DNA of 64,000 bases from Nibribacter koreensis (GCF_039541795.1 NZ_BAABGX010000002.1:1240001-1304000), one strand, 5' to 3'. Positions 1 through 8,630 are shown, counted from the stretch's first letter. Translations and numbers: made by a program. The notes: a model not told the origin generated them from the letters alone.

Positions 1-356
1 GCAATCACCTCGCCGGGCATTAGGTTCTTGTTGCGCCCAATGGTAGAGGACAGCAAGATGTTCTCCGTGGCACCCACGCATAGCAGGTCATCGGTGTTCA
101 TGACAATGGCGTCCTGGGCAATGCCTTTCCAGACGGAGAGGTCGCCAGTTTCTTTCCAGTACAGGTACGCCAGAGCAGATTTGGTGCCGGCGCCATCGGC
201 GTGCATGATGTTGCAGTACTCGGGGTCGCCTACCAGCAGGTCTGGGATGATTTTGCAGAAAGCCTTCGGGAAGAGGCCTTTGTCAATGTTCTGGATGGCG
301 TTGTGCACATCTTCTTTGGAGGCAGACACGCCGCGTTGCAGGTACCGGTTTTCCAT
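1..356 (-). CDS. purM: Phosphoribosylformylglycinamidine cyclo-ligase (AIR synthase), 5' part only
   Basis: Partial gene; the minus-strand reading frame is open from an ATG at 356 to the left edge, giving 118 codons. The N-terminus reads MENRYLQRGVSASKEDVHNA and is followed by stretches such as MHADGAGTKSALAY and IAQDAIVMNTDDLLCVGA. These match the start of the long PurM form found in Bacteroidota. PurM closes the imidazole ring in de novo purine synthesis, converting FGAM to AIR with ATP, in the cytoplasm. The ATP-binding A and I domains mostly lie beyond the window. A P38 palindrome copy sits 38 nt upstream of the start. The identification is confident; the rest of the gene cannot be judged. 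Confidence 0.9.
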   Translation of the reverse strand, partial: MENRYLQRGVSASKEDVHNAIQNIDKGLFPKAFCKIIPDLLVGDPEYCNIMHADGAGTKSALAYLYWKETGDLSVWKGIAQDAIVMNTDDLLCVGATENILLSSTIGRNKNLMPGEVI

Positions 357-393
357 GTTGGGCTTCTCTGGAATGGTGGAAAGAAATGAACGC

Positions 394-431
394 CTTTTTA
401 GCGCTATTTTGACAGAAACAGGCCAAAAACG
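394..431. repeat. P38 palindrome copy 1 (left arm decayed)
   Basis: A 38-nt copy. The right arm ACAGGCCAAAAACG is intact, while the left arm has drifted (TTTTTAGCGCTATTTT). It lies upstream of purM. Confidence 0.7.
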
Positions 432-595
432 CGGCCGTGCCTTTGCTGAGGTAAAAATAAGAAAGCCTTCTGGGTTTGAAGGCTTTTATTCTGGTTGCTT
501 TGAAAATAATCCTGCAAAGCCCTCGGCCAATGGATTATTCTATAAGCGTCTTACTAAAAGAAAGCTTAGGAGAAGCCGAGCATTTAAGCCGAGCT

Positions 596-724
596 CTTCC
601 GGATTTGCAATCCGGAAGCACCTAAAGGGGGATTTGTAATCCCCGTGTGGGCTTGAGTGAATGCACCTCTCCGCAGGCGGATTGCAAATCCGCTTCTCAC
701 TAGTTCGGGATTGCAAATCCCGAA
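596..724. repeat. Cluster A of short GATT/AATC-core palindromes
   Basis: Four perfect or near-perfect inverted repeats occur in 129 nt: 596-618 (CTTCCGGATT...AATCCGGAAG), 627-644 (GGGGATTTGTAATCCCC), 677-693 (GCGGATTGCAAATCCGC) and 704-724 (TTCGGGATT...AATCCCGAA). The core GATTTGYAATC is shared, but the outer arms differ and still pair, so changes are compensatory. The last unit continues into GAACAGC, as in cluster B. No convincing gene lies between 357 and 769; apparent short ORFs there simply read through these palindromes. The arrangement resembles REP-type arrays, but no transposase gene is in the window. Confidence 0.75.
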
Positions 725-769
725 CAGCCACCGTTTGTATTCTCGCAAGCGGCAATTCCTTAGCTACTC

Positions 770-1711
770 TTACAACACCTTACTGAATGAAAGCTTAGGA
801 TAGGCCGTACAGCCAATGCTTTCCTTGAAGTCACACAGGCCGTAGTTGGGCACGCTGTCCTCGGTGGAATACCCCACGTCTATCACCTGTACACCTTTGT
901 CCAAGTAGTATTTTACCAATTGGAAAGACAGGTAGTTCATGGTTCTGTTGCTGGACAACTCGGGCAAATCTCCCCAGTAGATAATCTGTACTATGTCTTT
1001 GGCTACCTGAAAAACGATGGCCGCTGCTACGGGCTCTCCCACTAATCGCACCAAAAAGAAATCAGAAGAAATAAGCTTAACCGTCTGCATCAACTGCTCG
1101 AACGGCATGCGTAGAGGTTTATTTCTAACAGTTCTGTTCTGCTGAATGATGGCGTAGGCTAACTGCTTTCCCGCCTCCGTTTCGCAAACCTCAAAAGTGA
1201 AGTCTTTCGCCAATGTGATGGCCAGGTTTTTCTGGGCGTTTCTTCTAAAGGTTTGTTGATAGCTTTCTAACGTGTGGCCTGCCAAATGAAGGGAATGATT
1301 CAACTCTAGCTGTGTCACCGCAAAGCCGTGACTGTACAACGAGTTATAGACCTTGCTGACAAAGCTGGGACTATAGAACAGCGGCGGAAGCGTGAATTCT
1401 ATTTTTGAAACATCTTTCGCTGAGCAATACTCCTGCAATGCGTCCAGTGCCTGGTCCAGATGCTGGATGCGCACATCGTCCTTCACAAAAGAGAAACCGC
1501 CGAAGGGTGCTGAGAAAGGTGATTTAAAGACACCATCCTGCACAACTCCCAACAGACCCAGCCTATACTTCTTGGTTTTGAACGCGAGGCAGTGTAACTC
1601 CAGCCCCAGTCTATCGGCGTTGAACTGGTTGAAGGCCACGGAATTGTAGACATGGTAAGGCGCCGGAAAAATATCTGCGTATGCGTCTGCGCTTAGCCTT
1701 TGTAGCTCCAT
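770..1711 (-). CDS. FemAB/GNAT-superfamily acyltransferase-like protein
   Basis: A 313-residue cytoplasmic protein if started at the ATG at 1711 (MELQRLSADAY). An in-frame start at 1768 would add 19 residues encoded by a P38 palindrome, so I prefer 1711. The fold looks like the two-lobed FemAB or Acetyltransf_6 type: an early segment with FSAPFGGFSFV, a middle QTFRRNAQKNL motif typical of this group, and a late VAAAIVFQVAKDIVQIIYWG strand region. A VIDVGYSTEDSVPNYGLCDFK stretch follows, and related proteins end in the same way. Such proteins transfer acyl or aminoacyl groups, often in envelope or polysaccharide synthesis. The substrate cannot be deduced here. It lies alone between a repeat region and the PorE-like gene. 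Confidence 0.6.
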   Translation of the reverse strand: MELQRLSADAYADIFPAPYHVYNSVAFNQFNADRLGLELHCLAFKTKKYRLGLLGVVQDGVFKSPFSAPFGGFSFVKDDVRIQHLDQALDALQEYCSAKDVSKIEFTLPPLFYSPSFVSKVYNSLYSHGFAVTQLELNHSLHLAGHTLESYQQTFRRNAQKNLAITLAKDFTFEVCETEAGKQLAYAIIQQNRTVRNKPLRMPFEQLMQTVKLISSDFFLVRLVGEPVAAAIVFQVAKDIVQIIYWGDLPELSSNRTMNYLSFQLVKYYLDKGVQVIDVGYSTEDSVPNYGLCDFKESIGCTAYPKLSFSKVL

Positions 1712-1726
1712 GGGCACTCTTAAAAA

Positions 1727-1764
1727 CGTTTTCGGCCTGTTTTCTGGAAAACAGGCCGAAAACG
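1727..1764. repeat. P38 palindrome copy 2 (near-perfect)
   Basis: Arms of 18 nt pair without mismatch around a TG core (CGTTTTCGGCCTGTTTTC and its complement). It begins 16 nt upstream of the preferred start of the FemAB-like gene and creates a false N-terminal extension of that frame. Confidence 0.95.
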
Positions 1765-1800
1765 ACATCTTATCAAATCAATTGAAAAATGGGTGAAAGC

Positions 1801-3759
1801 TTACTCGTCAATGCGAGTCACCTTGAACTCCGTGCGGCGGTTGCGTTGGTGCTCGGCCTCGGTTTTGGCGTTCTTCACCACCGGTCTTGACTCGCCGTAG
1901 CCTTTGGCCGTGATGCGGTTCTTGTCAATGCCTTTGGAGATGATGTAATCTACCGCTGACTGCGCCCTGCGCTGTGACAAATCCTGGTTGTACAAATCGT
2001 TACCGCGGCTATCTGTATGCGAGCTCAGCTCAATGGTAATTTTAGGATTGTCCACCAAGGTCTGCACCAGTTTGTCTAGTTCAATGGCCGCGTCTGGCCG
2101 AATGTTGGCTTTGTCAAAGTCATAGAAGATGTTCTCCACCACAATGGCCTTGTTCTTCACAATCTTGGTGAGGGTGAGCGTGGTGGTGAGTCTAATCTCG
2201 GTGAGCGGTTGGGTCAGTTGGCTCTGCGGCGGCGTTTTGCCCTGCGTAATCACCGATTGGCGGGCGGCAAAATAGCCTTCGCGCTCTGCCAGCACAGAAT
2301 ACACGCTGGCCGTATCTAGTTTAAAAGTGAAAGCTCCGCCAGCGGTGGAGACCGTTTCAGCTACCTTCTGGCCCTGCTCGTTCTGCAAGGTCACGCGAAT
2401 GTTGCCCATGGCCGTGGTGGCGTTGGTTTTGTCATTGCGCTCTACCACGCGGCCGTCCACGAAGAAGTTGACCAACTTAGGCTGGCGCTTCTCGAAACCA
2501 TATATATCATCGCCGCCCATGCCACCGGCACGGTTAGAAGAGAAGTAGCCTTTCTGAGTATCAAGATTATATTCATTAAAACCATCAGAATGCGGCCCAA
2601 CTGCTCTTTCTGTAAAGAAAATAGCAAAATCATCACCTACGGAATTCAAAGGAGTGCCTAGGTTGATGATAGAGTCTCCTTTGATTCTGAACAAGTCCAA
2701 ACCACCCAAACCCGGATGCCCGTCTGAGGCGATGTACAAGGTACCATCTGGGGCTACGTGCGGGAAGGACTCATTGCCGGGTGTGTTGATGGGAGCTCCC
2801 AGATTGACGGGGCGCGAGAAACGACCGCCTTCATCTAAAGTAGTGCTCCAGATGTCATTGCCTCCCTGGCCGCCGCGACGGTCAGAAGAGAAGTACAAGG
2901 TCTTGCCGTCTGGCGAGAAGGCCGGCGTGGCATCCCAAGCGGCATCATCGTTGAAGCTCAACAAAGTAGGCTCAGACCATTTGCCAGTCTTAAACTGAGA
3001 CACAAACAAATCCACGTCCTGGCGGCCGTTCTTCTTGCCGCTGTTACTTCGGGCGAAAATCATGGTGCGGCCTTCATTGGTGAACGTGGGCGTGGCTTCA
3101 TGTATGCCGACCGAGTTCACCGGCTCTCCCAAAGAAACCGCACTGCCGGTGGTGTCATTCTGAGTCATCACATATAAGTCCTGGAAGCCTTCGCCGTTGC
3201 CTTTGTACACTTGAGATTCACGGGTAGAGGCAAAGATCAACTGCCCTTGGTGCACTACCGGCCCGAAGTCTGAGGCTGGAGAGTTGGCGGCTTTTAAAGG
3301 CTCTATGACTTGGTAAGTTGCGGTGTTTAGGATGGCCGGCACCTGCTTGAGGTTCTCTACCTCGCGGCTGGCAATGGCAATAAAGGTTTTGTTGGCGGCT
3401 ACAGATAAGTACTGCTGGAGTTGCGCGGCGGCCTCATCGTATTTACCCACAGCTTTCAGGGCCATGCCATAGCGGAACAAGGTTTCCTCATTCTTCTGTC
3501 CAGCGTCAATGGCGGCTTTGTAGAAAGGTTCGGCCTGCGGAAGTCGGTTGGACAGGCGATAGGCCTCGGCTAGTTTAAAGTTGGCCGTTCTGGCATTGCG
3601 ACTGTTCTTTAAAGCGGCTTGGTAGTGCTCAATGGCCAGTTGGTATTCTCCCTGCTTAAAATCTTTATCGCCTTTAGACAAAGACGATTTAAACGGGCCG
3701 CACCCGTTGAGAGCAACTAGAAGGGCCAGCGCCCCAAGCGTTTTGTAGTGTCGCATCAT
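1801..3759 (-). CDS. PorE-like outer-membrane lipoprotein: TPR, PD40 propeller, CarboxypepD_reg, OmpA
   Basis: 652 residues. A lipoprotein signal ends in LNGC (Cys20). Residues about 30-135 carry TPR helices. Residues about 160-420 carry PD40/WD40-like propeller blades, with repeated FSPDGKTLYFSSDRRGG-type motifs. Residues about 430-510 form a carboxypeptidase-regulatory-like beta domain. Residues 540-650 are an OmpA peptidoglycan-binding domain (FYDFDKANIRPDA, SHTDSRGNDLYN, NRRTEF). This domain order is that of PorE, which tethers the type IX secretion core to peptidoglycan. Bacteroidota carry several paralogues, so the role is likely rather than certain. The small gene 3772-4266 lies 12 nt upstream on the same strand and may be co-transcribed. 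Confidence 0.75.
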   Translation of the reverse strand: MMRHYKTLGALALLVALNGCGPFKSSLSKGDKDFKQGEYQLAIEHYQAALKNSRNARTANFKLAEAYRLSNRLPQAEPFYKAAIDAGQKNEETLFRYGMALKAVGKYDEAAAQLQQYLSVAANKTFIAIASREVENLKQVPAILNTATYQVIEPLKAANSPASDFGPVVHQGQLIFASTRESQVYKGNGEGFQDLYVMTQNDTTGSAVSLGEPVNSVGIHEATPTFTNEGRTMIFARSNSGKKNGRQDVDLFVSQFKTGKWSEPTLLSFNDDAAWDATPAFSPDGKTLYFSSDRRGGQGGNDIWSTTLDEGGRFSRPVNLGAPINTPGNESFPHVAPDGTLYIASDGHPGLGGLDLFRIKGDSIINLGTPLNSVGDDFAIFFTERAVGPHSDGFNEYNLDTQKGYFSSNRAGGMGGDDIYGFEKRQPKLVNFFVDGRVVERNDKTNATTAMGNIRVTLQNEQGQKVAETVSTAGGAFTFKLDTASVYSVLAEREGYFAARQSVITQGKTPPQSQLTQPLTEIRLTTTLTLTKIVKNKAIVVENIFYDFDKANIRPDAAIELDKLVQTLVDNPKITIELSSHTDSRGNDLYNQDLSQRRAQSAVDYIISKGIDKNRITAKGYGESRPVVKNAKTEAEHQRNRRTEFKVTRIDE

Positions 3760-3771
3760 ATGGTAAAGATG

Positions 3772-4266
3772 TTAGGACACAGGCTGAAAATAACGCGCCA
3801 GCCAGGTATCTTTTGCGGGAACGGGCCATTGCTGTTGCAGGCCGCCCACGGTAGAAACTAAGGTATCAAAATACAATGAGTCCGGCGACAGGGTGCCTTT
3901 CTCCACTTCGGCTTTTATCTGCGCCATGGGCACCAACTTCACGTCTCCGTTTTGCTGAAACGCCAGTTGCGTCCTGTCAAATAATTGAACGCGAAACTCC
4001 TGTTCTACTTTTCTCAGAAAGTTTACAGACTTGTCAATGGAACAACCACTAGCCGAGGCCACTTGTTCATTGGTCGCCAACACTACAAACTGCTTTTCCT
4101 TTATTTGGAAAGACGCTTGCAGGTCATTGCCGTGACTGCTCCACTCGGTTACAAATTCCTCCAGCTTTTGCTCCATGGCTTTTTCTTCCTGGTCAGAAAG
4201 CGGCCGGTCCAGCTGGTAAATCCAGAGGCGGCTATGTGGAGGCAACTGATGAAACGGAACGTACAT
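3772..4266 (-). CDS. Conserved hypothetical protein
   Basis: 164 residues, soluble, with no signal peptide or membrane segment. It starts MYVPFHQLPPHSRLWIYQ; the phrase LWIYQLDRPLS is followed by a helical region (EEKAMEQKLEEFVTEWSSHG) and a short acidic C-terminal half. A conserved motif-like stretch, GCSIDKSVNFLRKVEQEF, includes the single Cys. I recall similar Bacteroidota proteins being labelled ABC transporter ATPase, but there is no Walker motif here, so that label would be wrong. It sits 12 nt upstream of the PorE-like gene. Function unknown. Confidence 0.7.
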   Translation of the reverse strand: MYVPFHQLPPHSRLWIYQLDRPLSDQEEKAMEQKLEEFVTEWSSHGNDLQASFQIKEKQFVVLATNEQVASASGCSIDKSVNFLRKVEQEFRVQLFDRTQLAFQQNGDVKLVPMAQIKAEVEKGTLSPDSLYFDTLVSTVGGLQQQWPVPAKDTWLARYFQPVS

Positions 4267-4346
4267 TTGGTTAATGTGCTAATTTTTTAATGTGCTGATG
4301 TGCTAATGAAAGACACAGGACACAAGATGTAAGACGCAAGACTATT

Positions 4347-4384
4347 CGTTTTTGGCTTGTTTTCTGGAAATCAGCCTAAAAACG
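4347..4384. repeat. P38 palindrome copy 3
   Basis: 38 nt, CGTTTTTGGCTTGTTTTC left arm, TG core. It lies 80 nt upstream of the 164-residue hypothetical gene and ahead of palindrome cluster B. Confidence 0.9.
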
Positions 4385-4432
4385 AAGCTCACTTTCTACC
4401 GCAAGCTTGTAGCTTATGGTTGTTGTTATGGT

Positions 4433-4756
4433 GGAAGTTTTCAACTTCCGCTACTGTCAAGTACTGTCATTTCAGCACCTCGCTCTCGTTCCTCGTATTA
4501 GAAATCTTCTCACTTCGCTCTTTCGGATTCTTCGCTCTTTCGGATTTCCTAATCCGAAAGTACTCTGTCGGGGATTTATAAATCCTCGGCTCACTGCACT
4601 ATTTATAACGGGGATTCAGAAATCCCCTACAGAGTGGTTCGGGATTGGTAAATCCCGAACAGCTATTGAAACCCCGAACAGCAAAAGACTTATAAACTTC
4701 CGCCTCTCTACAATCTCAAAATGCAAGTTGAAAATTTGCCATATAGTCAGCTCCAA
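4433..4756. repeat. Cluster B of short palindromes
   Basis: A second array of short palindromes. GATT/AATC-core units are at 4537-4560 (CTTTCGGATT...AATCCGAAAG), 4569-4588, 4609-4627 and 4638-4659 (TTCGGGATTGGTAAATCCCGAA followed by CAGC). An AAGTT/AACTT-core variant is at about 4433-4449 (GGAAGTTTTCAACTTCC), with another near 4740-4756 (CAAGTTAGAAACTTG). The order of arm types, ending in TTCGGG...CCCGAACAGC, parallels cluster A at 596-724. The whole interval 4267-4880 has no credible gene. Confidence 0.7.
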
Positions 4757-4787
4757 GTTAGAAACTTGAAGCAGGTTTTTAACTTAC

Positions 4788-4825
4788 CGTTTTCGGCCTG
4801 TTTTCCAGAAAACAAGTCAAAAACG
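4788..4825. repeat. P38 palindrome copy 4
   Basis: 38 nt, left arm CGTTTTCGGCCTGTTTTC, CA core; the right arm has two changes (ACAAGTCAAAAACG). It lies 55 nt beyond the stop of the Fe-S gene. Confidence 0.9.
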
Positions 4826-4880
4826 GCTTAGGTTTATTTCAGTCTTGCTACCTGATACGTGCTACTTGATACGCAGAACG

Positions 4881-5687
4881 CTAGGCATTCAAACCTTCGG
4901 CTTGAGCAATCAATTCTGCAATATCAAATACTTGTACGTTATCTTCTTGGTTTTGGCTTTTTACGCCATCAGACATCATGGTCATACAGAATGGACAAGC
5001 ACTGGCAATGATGGTGGCACCGGTGCCTAAGGCCTCTTCAGCGCGCTCTACATTGATGTCTTTCTTTCCTGGCTCTGGCTCTTTCCACATCTGGGCACCA
5101 CCGGCTCCGCAGCACAAACCGTTGGCGCGGCTACGCTTCATCTCTACCAGGTCGGCATCCAGCGCGGCCAGCACTTCACGCGGAGCTTCATAGATGTCAT
5201 TGGCGCGGCCCAGGTAGCACGAGTCATGGAACGTGATGCGCTTGCCTTTGAACTCGCCGCCTCCCTGAATCTTTACTTTGCCCTCATTGATAAGGTTCTG
5301 CAAGAAAGTGGAGTGGTGAATGACTTCGTAGTTTCCGCCTAGGGCTGGGTACTCATTCTTAATGGTGTTGAAGCAATGCGGACAAGCCGTCACAATGGTC
5401 TTTATGCCGTAGCCGTCCAGTGTGGCAATGTTGGTCATGGCCTGCATCTGGAACAGGAACTCGTTTCCGGCGCGCTTGGCCGGGTCGCCGGTGCAGGATT
5501 CTTCCATACCCAACACGGCGTATTTAGTGCCCACGTGCTCTAAGATGCGCACAAAGGCACGGGTCACGTTCTTGTAACGGTCATCAAAAGCGCCGGCACA
5601 GCCTACCCAAAACAATACTTCCGGAGATTCGCCGCGAGCGGCCAGGTCTGCCATTACCGGTACTTCTATCTGTCTTTTCTCTGACAT
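4881..5687 (-). CDS. Fe-S protein with CCG domains (HdrB/HdrD C-terminal, GlpC/LutA-like)
   Basis: 268 residues, soluble. The cysteine-rich CCG signature occurs at ACPHCFNTIKNEYP (about residue 101), CCGAGGAQMW (about 192) and ACPFCMTMM (about 229). CHDSC-type spacing appears as TFHDSCYLGRAND. These match heterodisulfide-reductase subunit B-like proteins, which bind a noncubane Fe-S cluster and take electrons from a partner ferredoxin-like subunit. The partner is the next gene upstream (5779-7131), 91 nt away on the same strand. The pair probably forms a membrane-anchored electron-transfer complex of the HdrD type. The natural electron acceptor is unknown; heterodisulfide itself is unlikely in this organism. 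Confidence 0.85.
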   Translation of the reverse strand: MSEKRQIEVPVMADLAARGESPEVLFWVGCAGAFDDRYKNVTRAFVRILEHVGTKYAVLGMEESCTGDPAKRAGNEFLFQMQAMTNIATLDGYGIKTIVTACPHCFNTIKNEYPALGGNYEVIHHSTFLQNLINEGKVKIQGGGEFKGKRITFHDSCYLGRANDIYEAPREVLAALDADLVEMKRSRANGLCCGAGGAQMWKEPEPGKKDINVERAEEALGTGATIIASACPFCMTMMSDGVKSQNQEDNVQVFDIAELIAQAEGLNA

Positions 5688-5778
5688 TCTTTTAATGTGC
5701 TAATGTTGTAATGTGCTGATGAGCTATTTCTAGAAGTTCAGCAGAGGTTATTTTCCTTCTCCCTAAATCAGGAAGTTA

Positions 5779-7131
5779 TTAGTTTTTGGATGCCACGAAC
5801 AGGTTGTCTGCCCAGTTGACGCGGTCGCTTGCTGAGAAGGCCCACGGCGCACCGTTGTTCTCAATGTTGTTGAACATGGTGTTCAAAGAAGCCGGCGCTG
5901 CCGATTCTTCCAGCACCAGGTAGCGGCGCATGTCCATGATAGAAGACAGCTGGTCAATGTTCACCGGGCAAGACTCTACGCAGGCGTTGCAGGTGGTACA
6001 GGCCCAAAGCTCTTCTGGGGTCACGTAGCCGCGTAGCAAGGTTTTTTCTTCGGTTACCTTCACGCGCTCAGACTCGGTTTTGTAATTGGCCGGGTCAAAG
6101 ATGAGCGGCGATTCGCCTTTCTCCTCCATGCGGTCACGGGTGTCCATCACAATCTTGCGCGGCGATAACAGCTTGCCCGTCAGGTTAGCTGGGCACACGC
6201 TGGTGCAACGGCCGCACTCGGTACAAGAGTAAGAATCCAACAACTGTTTCCAGCTTAGGTCTTCCACGTCCTTCACCCCGAACTTCTGCGGCTCAGCACC
6301 TTCTGGTAAAGCTGGCACCTGATAGCTTGGGTCCATCATAGCTTTTATTTCATGCGTGATGCTCTCTACATTGCTGAACTGGCCCTTCGGCTCAACTTTG
6401 CTGTAGTACACGTTAGGGAACGCGGTCACAATGTGCAAGTGCTTGGAACTGGGCAGGTAGTTCATGAACGCCAGGATACCGATGATGTGGAACCACCAGC
6501 CGGTGCGCTCAATCACATGTAGCGAATCTGGGTTGTTCCCGAACAAATCCACCAAAGGACCGGTGATGGGGAACGCGCCCGCCAGCTCGGCGCCGCGCAG
6601 TTGGTGCAGTTTCTGGTCAGCAATGTTAAAGACAAACAAGGCCACCATCAAGACAATCTCAATCATCAGAATGATGTTGGCGTCCATCTTGGGCCAGGCG
6701 CGCATCTCTGGGCTGGTGGTAAGGCGAGGTACTTTGGTGATGTTGCGGCGCGCCAGAAAAATAACGCAGGCAATGATTACCAAGAACGCCAGAATCTCAT
6801 TGAAGCCAATCAAGGCGTCATACACCGGCCCCATAAAGCCCAGCACACGGTGCGTCCCGAAGATGCCGTCAATGAAAATCTCCAGCACTTCAATGTTAAT
6901 CACCAGGAAACCTACATAGACAAACAGGTGCAAGACGGCCGGCAAGGGGCGCTTAAACATTTTTTGTTGCCCAAAGGCAATCAATAAAAGCTTGTTGACG
7001 CGCTCTGGCGTGTTGCCCGAAATGACTTTGTCGCGGCCTAGGTTAATGTTGCGCGTGATCTTGCGGATCTGCCAGACAAACAGACCGATACCCAGCGCAG
7101 CCACCAGAATAAAGATGATAGAATTGATCAC
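5779..7131 (-). CDS. Membrane Fe-S oxidoreductase, HdrE/NarI-like plus two 4Fe-4S clusters
   Basis: 450 residues. The N-terminal half has five or six membrane segments, including IIFILVAALGIGLFVWQI at the start and ILMIEIVLMVALFVFNIA near residue 155, like the cytochrome b-type gamma subunit. The C-terminal half has two ferredoxin motifs: CTECGRCTSVCP near residue 302 and CTTCNACVESCP near 377. The protein would pass electrons between the membrane pool and the CCG protein encoded just downstream. In archaea the equivalent parts are HdrE and HdrD; here the membrane and ferredoxin parts are fused. The N-terminus starts MINSIIFILVAALG, with no upstream alternative. Confidence 0.85.
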   Translation of the reverse strand: MINSIIFILVAALGIGLFVWQIRKITRNINLGRDKVISGNTPERVNKLLLIAFGQQKMFKRPLPAVLHLFVYVGFLVINIEVLEIFIDGIFGTHRVLGFMGPVYDALIGFNEILAFLVIIACVIFLARRNITKVPRLTTSPEMRAWPKMDANIILMIEIVLMVALFVFNIADQKLHQLRGAELAGAFPITGPLVDLFGNNPDSLHVIERTGWWFHIIGILAFMNYLPSSKHLHIVTAFPNVYYSKVEPKGQFSNVESITHEIKAMMDPSYQVPALPEGAEPQKFGVKDVEDLSWKQLLDSYSCTECGRCTSVCPANLTGKLLSPRKIVMDTRDRMEEKGESPLIFDPANYKTESERVKVTEEKTLLRGYVTPEELWACTTCNACVESCPVNIDQLSSIMDMRRYLVLEESAAPASLNTMFNNIENNGAPWAFSASDRVNWADNLFVASKN

Positions 7132-7225
7132 AGGAAAGGAGTTTAGCGTTGAAATCTGCTTCTACTACGAACGAATTTAGTAAACTATTCGCAAAAGCCG
7201 GTAAAAGATTTTTTTGCCAGAAGTT

Positions 7226-7255
7226 TTGCAAATGTGGTCTGCCTGCTTACCTTTG
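7226..7255 (+). promoter_or_regulatory. Bacteroidota promoter of tRNA-Phe
   Basis: A -33 TTG at 7226-7228 and a -7 TACCTTTG at 7248-7255 are separated by 19 nt, an exact fit to the TTG-N19/20-TAnnTTTG consensus of this phylum. Transcription should begin near 7262, about 50 nt before the tRNA. Confidence 0.8.
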
Positions 7256-7313
7256 CATACTTTTTAACGGGAACGGCAGTAACAGACTGCTTAACCAGTT
7301 AAGAAACAGTGCT

Positions 7314-7389
7314 GGTGATGTAGCTCAGTCGGTAGAGCAAAGGACTGAAAATCCTTGTGTCGTTGGTTCGATTCCAATCATCACCACCA
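7314..7389 (+). tRNA. tRNA-Phe (GAA), CCA encoded
   Basis: The cloverleaf is complete. The acceptor stem GGTGATG pairs with CATCACC. The D arm contains AGCTCAGTCGGTAGAGC. The anticodon stem AAGGA/TCCTT holds the loop CTGAAAA with anticodon GAA, and the T arm has GGTTCGATTCC. The discriminator A and CCA (7387-7389) are encoded. A dedicated promoter precedes it and a strong terminator follows. Confidence 0.97.
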
Positions 7390-7400
7390 GTACAAAAGAG

Positions 7401-7438
7401 AATCCCGCTTCAAGCAATTGGAGCGGGATTTTTGTTTT
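7401..7438 (+). terminator. Intrinsic terminator after tRNA-Phe, fused to P38
   Basis: AATCCCGCT (7401-7409) pairs with AGCGGGATT (7422-7430), followed by TTTGTTTTT. The T tract is shared with the first arm of P38 copy 5. The loop region resembles, in inverted form, that of the terminator at 8785. Confidence 0.9.
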
Positions 7439-7470
7439 TGGGGTGTTTTGGTGAAAAGAGGCGAAAAACG
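7433..7470. repeat. P38 palindrome copy 5 (variant)
   Basis: 38 nt with several arm mismatches. It shares the unusual stretch TTTGGTGAAAAGAGGC with copy 6 and no other copy, suggesting a duplicated pair on either side of the Fic gene. Confidence 0.8.
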
Positions 7471-7526
7471 AGAGCCATGGTTTGCTTCCTTAAAATTTCT
7501 AAATTGATTGTTTAATTTAACCTCTT

Positions 7527-8630
7527 ATGATGGCCTCTGACCTTCTTCTGCTCCCGCCTACTACAGAACTAGAAACCAAAGCAGTGCTTAAGCAGGCAGC
7601 ATTGGCCCATAGGTACTTAGCAGAACTCAAAGGAATTGCCAGTACTATTCCCAATGAACACATTCTCATTAACACCCTTACCCTCCAAGAAGCCCGAGAC
7701 AGTTCTGCTATAGAAAATATAATTACCACCCAAGATGAACTCTTTAAAGCTGAGCTCCAGGAAAGTCTGGCACTTTCTGCCGCTACTAAAGAAGTTCAGA
7801 ACTATGCACACGCGCTTAGGAAAGGATTTCAAATAGCCCGTCAAAACAAATTACTTACGTTTAACCATATCCTATCTATTCAACAAGAATTAGAGCAGAA
7901 TAATGCGGGTTTGCGTAAGTTACCAGGCACGGCACTTAAAAATGCACAAACCGGAGAGACTGTGTATACGCCACCACAAGGTTATGACAAGGTATATGCC
8001 CTCATGCAGAACTTGGTAGAGTACATTAATGACGATGATATGAGCAATGTAGACCCGTTAGTGAAAATGGCGGTTATACATCATCAATTTGAAAGTATTC
8101 ACCCGTTTTACGATGGCAACGGCCGAACCGGTCGCATCATCAATATCTTGTACTTAGTCATCAAAGACTTGTTGAATCTGCCCATCTTATATCTTAGCCG
8201 TTACATTATTGAAGAGAAGCAAGAATACTATAGGTTGTTGCAAAAGGTGCGTGATACAGGCTCTTGGGAAGAATGGCTACTTTATGTATTAAAGGGTGTT
8301 GAAATCACGGCTCTGCAAACTATTGAGTTAGTAAAAGGTATTAAACAAGTGATGCAGGAGCATAAGCAGTTAATCAGGGCAGAGCTACCCAAACTTTATT
8401 CACAGGACTTAATAAACAACCTTTTCCGTCACCCTTACACTAAAATAGAGTTTTTAGAAAAGGACTTGATGATTACACGCAAGACTGCCGCAAAGTACCT
8501 TGAACAATTAGTAGAGATTGGTATTCTACATAAGGAACGAATAGGCAAGTCAAACTTCTATCTAAACCCAAGTTTGGTCCACGTAATCATGCATAATGGA
8601 AACCCTCAAGAAAACTTGAATCCTTCGTGA
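7527..8630 (+). CDS. Fic-family protein AMPylase (class II)
   Basis: 367 residues. The N-terminal Fic_N-like region holds SSAIEN near residue 57, fitting the inhibitory [S/T]xxxE[N/G] motif of class II Fic proteins. The catalytic motif HPFYDGNGRTGR lies near residue 191, with the general-base His and the anion-binding Asn-Gly-Arg intact. A C-terminal winged-helix-like region follows (KTAAKYLEQLVEIGILHKERIGKSNFY). Fic enzymes move AMP from ATP onto target proteins; targets here are unknown. The gene is more AT-rich than its neighbours and lies between two matching terminator-P38 modules downstream of tRNA-Phe. There is no adjacent antitoxin gene, consistent with built-in inhibition. Confidence 0.9.
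   Translation: MMASDLLLLPPTTELETKAVLKQAALAHRYLAELKGIASTIPNEHILINTLTLQEARDSSAIENIITTQDELFKAELQESLALSAATKEVQNYAHALRKGFQIARQNKLLTFNHILSIQQELEQNNAGLRKLPGTALKNAQTGETVYTPPQGYDKVYALMQNLVEYINDDDMSNVDPLVKMAVIHHQFESIHPFYDGNGRTGRIINILYLVIKDLLNLPILYLSRYIIEEKQEYYRLLQKVRDTGSWEEWLLYVLKGVEITALQTIELVKGIKQVMQEHKQLIRAELPKLYSQDLINNLFRHPYTKIEFLEKDLMITRKTAAKYLEQLVEIGILHKERIGKSNFYLNPSLVHVIMHNGNPQENLNPS

Noticed and set aside
28..639. Plus-strand ORF of 203 codons at the left edge
   Set aside because: It lies opposite purM codons and then runs through P38 and palindrome cluster A. The minus-strand PurM sequence is unmistakable.
540..755. 71-codon minus ORF over palindrome cluster A
   Set aside because: The reading frame is made of the palindromes themselves, with no protein-like pattern.
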